Shown here in pieces: positions 5,437-7,150 of a DNA stretch of 7,150 bases. The DNA is from Actinomycetota bacterium (lineage in GTDB: Bacteria > Actinomycetota > Acidimicrobiia > Acidimicrobiales > Ilumatobacteraceae). The translations under genes were made by a program, and so were the position numbers. The stretch spans positions 1 to 7,150 of the forward strand of contig VGBY01000051.1 in assembly GCA_016870295.1 (NCBI GenBank), given 5' to 3'. The number at the start of each line of letters is the position of its first letter. The stretch's first letter is position 1. The notes below the pieces were generated by a model that searched no databases, was not told the origin of the DNA, and saw only the letters and a list, made by a program, of their open reading frames with translations.

Positions 5437-6204
5437 ATGATGTCAAGCAAAATCGGAAACAAAACCCTCGCTCTCATCGGCGCATTCGCTGTTGCCCTTG
5501 TCATTCCGACCACCGCCTCTGCCGCAGTCGGAGTTTCAGTCAGTAAGGCGGCTGGTCTCGTGGCTGGCGAAACGATCTCCATCACTCTCGCTGGAGTGCC
5601 ATCGACACAAGGTGTGTATGTGCGGCAGTGCTACAAACCCACTGTCGGATTGCGTGATGCCACAGGCTTGAAGTGCAACGGCAGTCTCACGCGGGTGAGC
5701 GAAATGATTTGGGCGACGATGGACGGTGCTCGGGGTTCAGCATCTGCGGCGTCAGCACAGTCGCTCCAAGTCAAAGATGCAATCACCATGTATGAATCGG
5801 ATGGCACAACAGTGAAGGAAAGAATTCTGTGTGGCATCGCCGACTGTGCGGTATTCGTTCACCGTGACCACCGTGGTCTCTTCGACACATCACTCGACAC
5901 AATCGTTCCGCTGACGTTCTTGGGTAGCCAATCGGTGAAGACCCGAGCTGCCGGACTTCCGAAGGCCGAGACAGCGCAGGCGGTCGGGGCCTCGCTCACA
6001 TTGCGTAACGCGAGTCTTGTAACGGATCAGAAGGTGGCCGTTCGTGTGACGAGCGAGAGCGACAAGATCTGTTCAGTGAGCCGTGGCACAAACACCACCG
6101 TCATTCGGTTCTTGAAGAAGGGCACATGCTCCCTGCGACTCGTGGCCAAGGCGACGACTTCGCACCTGCGCTACGACGAGCAGTTGACCTACAAAGTCGG
6201 CTGA
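5437..6204 (+). CDS. Secreted two-domain protein with neocarzinostatin-like domain, probable heme-uptake accessory protein
   Basis: A 255-residue protein. Residues 1-29 are a classical Sec signal peptide with lysines, a hydrophobic core (LALIGAFAVALVIP) and a TASA cleavage site before A30. Residues 30-163 are a diverged copy of the domain in the preceding lipoprotein: AAGLVAGETISITLAGV, GVYVRQC, cysteine pairs C65/C80 and C132/C137, and FVHRDHRGLFDTSLD matching FADHTRRDDRSQD. H142 and H145 in HRDH are candidate ligands. Residues 165-255 are a second beta-rich domain with one cysteine pair (C212 in KICSVS, C231 in KGTCSL), resembling bacterial Ig-like repeats; it ends in VG with no LPxTG signal or membrane anchor. 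It would therefore be released or held by non-covalent contacts. It follows the lipoprotein by 23 bases and is likely co-expressed. Heme binding is inferred from family and from the divergent HmuTUV operon. The second domain could instead bind protein or cell wall. Confidence 0.82.
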   Translation: MMSSKIGNKTLALIGAFAVALVIPTTASAAVGVSVSKAAGLVAGETISITLAGVPSTQGVYVRQCYKPTVGLRDATGLKCNGSLTRVSEMIWATMDGARGSASAASAQSLQVKDAITMYESDGTTVKERILCGIADCAVFVHRDHRGLFDTSLDTIVPLTFLGSQSVKTRAAGLPKAETAQAVGASLTLRNASLVTDQKVAVRVTSESDKICSVSRGTNTTVIRFLKKGTCSLRLVAKATTSHLRYDEQLTYKVG

Positions 6205-6222
6205 TTTCAGTCGACGAAGTTC

Positions 6223-6247
6223 GTCTCGTCGCGCGTGATGACGAGGC
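6223..6247. terminator. Candidate two-way terminator hairpin
   Basis: GTCTCGTC (6223-6230) pairs with GACGAGGC (6240-6247), giving eight pairs including one wobble around a nine-base loop. It lies in the 43-base gap between two convergent genes (stops at 6204 and 6248). A competing smaller hairpin GACGA-AGT-TCGTC is at 6213-6225. No T-run follows in either direction, so this rests on position and pairing only. Confidence 0.4.
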
Positions 6248-7150
6248 TTAGAGGCCGACGCAGCTTCCGACGATCGTGCGGCTGTCGGCGCCACCGGCAA
6301 AGGCGCCGTCTTCGCGCACGACGATGCAGTGCGCGTGCCCGAACCCAGAATCAAATCTCCCGCGCCGCTCCACGGCGTGACCGCGGTCGGCGAGTCCGGT
6401 CATCCACGCATCGGGAGCATGGCCTTCGACTTGTACCGTCGGCGGGCGACCGCTGGTCCATGAGTCAAAGCCAGTGACGGGACCACGCAACGCAAAGCGA
6501 CCAGCGTCGACGACTTCCCACGGAAACTGTGACTGTCGGTGACGCAGTAACCGAGTGACGATTTGCAGGATGATCTGCGGTTGCGCATCACCACCCATCG
6601 TGCCGAGCACGGAGTGCAACGAGTCATCGGCACGAGTGATGATTGCCGGGCACAACGTGTGCGGTGGTTTGCGACCGGGCGCGACTTCGGCAGGATGGCC
6701 TCGTTCGACGCTGAACCCGAGCCCGCGGTTGTGCAGGTTGATGCCGGTGCGTGGCTCGACTAGTAGCGAGCCGAACCCGGAGGCGTTGGAGTTGATGAGC
6801 GACACGCCCATGCCATCGCGGTCGACAGTGCAGAGATAGGTGGTGTCACCATCTGTCGTGGGCAGTGGTCGAACCGAGGCGAGTGACGGGTCGATCAGCG
6901 ATGCGCGACTCACCAGTGATGGCAGCAACGCTCCAAGATCAGCCTTGTCGTGCAGAACACGCGGACGATCATGGCTCACCGCGGTGACTGCCTCAATAAG
7001 AAGGTGCGCCCACTGTGGATCATTCGTGTCGTCGGGGAGATCGATCTCTGCCAACGCCCCGAGTGCCGCAAGAAAGAGGTATCCCTGCGACGGTGCCGGA
7101 ATCGACCACACGCGGTGATCCCACACATCCAGCGCGAGCGGCTGCACCCA
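6248..7150 (-). CDS. Gamma-glutamyltransferase-family enzyme, YwrD-like (C-terminal part)
   Basis: The frame is open through the right edge, so the GTG at 7147 is not the start; about 300 residues of a protein that is normally 520-580 residues are present. Family members are Ntn-hydrolases that cut themselves to expose a threonine and then transfer or hydrolyse gamma-glutamyl groups, as in glutathione. The self-cleavage point is visible as GDTTYLCTVDRDG; the nucleophile would be the first Thr, codon 6842-6844. After it come SLINSNASGFGS, INLHNRGLGFS, APGRKPPHTLCPAII and LGTMGGDAQPQ, the small-subunit landmarks in the YwrD-like version rather than the classical GGT version. Upstream, IPAPSQGYLFLAAL is the end of the large subunit. 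The C-terminus is slightly divergent (GGADSRTIVGSCVGL). Whether the protein is exported cannot be told because the N-terminus is missing. It converges on the exported-protein pair and shows no functional link to it. The substrate is unknown. Confidence 0.88.
   Translation of the reverse strand, partial: WVQPLALDVWDHRVWSIPAPSQGYLFLAALGALAEIDLPDDTNDPQWAHLLIEAVTAVSHDRPRVLHDKADLGALLPSLVSRASLIDPSLASVRPLPTTDGDTTYLCTVDRDGMGVSLINSNASGFGSLLVEPRTGINLHNRGLGFSVERGHPAEVAPGRKPPHTLCPAIITRADDSLHSVLGTMGGDAQPQIILQIVTRLLRHRQSQFPWEVVDAGRFALRGPVTGFDSWTSGRPPTVQVEGHAPDAWMTGLADRGHAVERRGRFDSGFGHAHCIVVREDGAFAGGADSRTIVGSCVGL

Noticed and set aside
6213..6225. Small inverted repeat GACGA-AGT-TCGTC as the terminator
   Set aside because: A short stem that competes with the longer stem at 6223-6247; kept only as an alternative fold.

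Overview
The window is high-GC DNA (around 60% by eye) in short, tightly packed transcription units with almost no intergenic space. Several starts lack a Shine-Dalgarno sequence but sit next to TANNNT boxes, exported proteins carry Thr/Ser-rich linkers, and the gene families are actinobacterial in style. This suggests an actinobacterium, perhaps a freshwater or marine member of the Acidimicrobiia. That placement is inference from style, not from a marker gene.

Layout. (1) 1-323 (+): C-terminal end of an uncharacterised protein, possibly a beta-propeller. (2) 338-904 (-): a DinB-fold metalloprotein. (3) 927-1859 (+): a metallo-beta-lactamase-fold hydrolase with an HxNxDH motif in place of HxHxDH. 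Genes 2 and 3 are divergent, 22 bp apart, and appear to share one compact promoter whose two -10 boxes overlap. (4) 1897-4710 (-): a three-gene heme/hemin ABC importer operon, in transcription order substrate-binding lipoprotein (HmuT type), permease (HmuU type) and ATPase (HmuV type). (5) 4730-6204 (+): divergent from the importer, two exported proteins that share a neocarzinostatin-like Ig-fold domain. The first is a lipoprotein on a Thr/Ser-rich stalk. The second has a cleavable signal peptide and an extra C-terminal domain. (6) 6248-7150 (-): C-terminal half of a gamma-glutamyltransferase-family (YwrD-like) enzyme that runs off the right edge.

How the genes fit together. HmuT, HmuU and HmuV would carry heme across the cytoplasmic membrane. 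The two divergent exported proteins look like accessory heme-capture proteins: as far as I recall, this cysteine-paired domain, with its WISSNPP and DHTRxxDRSQD elements, turns up in actinobacterial heme-uptake loci next to HtaA-type hemophores. No HtaA domain and no heme oxygenase is visible here, so the pair may be the extracellular part of the system. This heme module is the most interesting part of the window. The other genes look like unrelated housekeeping or accessory metabolism. Convergent gene junctions at 1859/1897 and 6204/6248 each contain a hairpin that could act as a two-way terminator. No RNA genes, CRISPR arrays, insertion sequences or phage genes were seen, and no stretch over 300 bases is without a gene.
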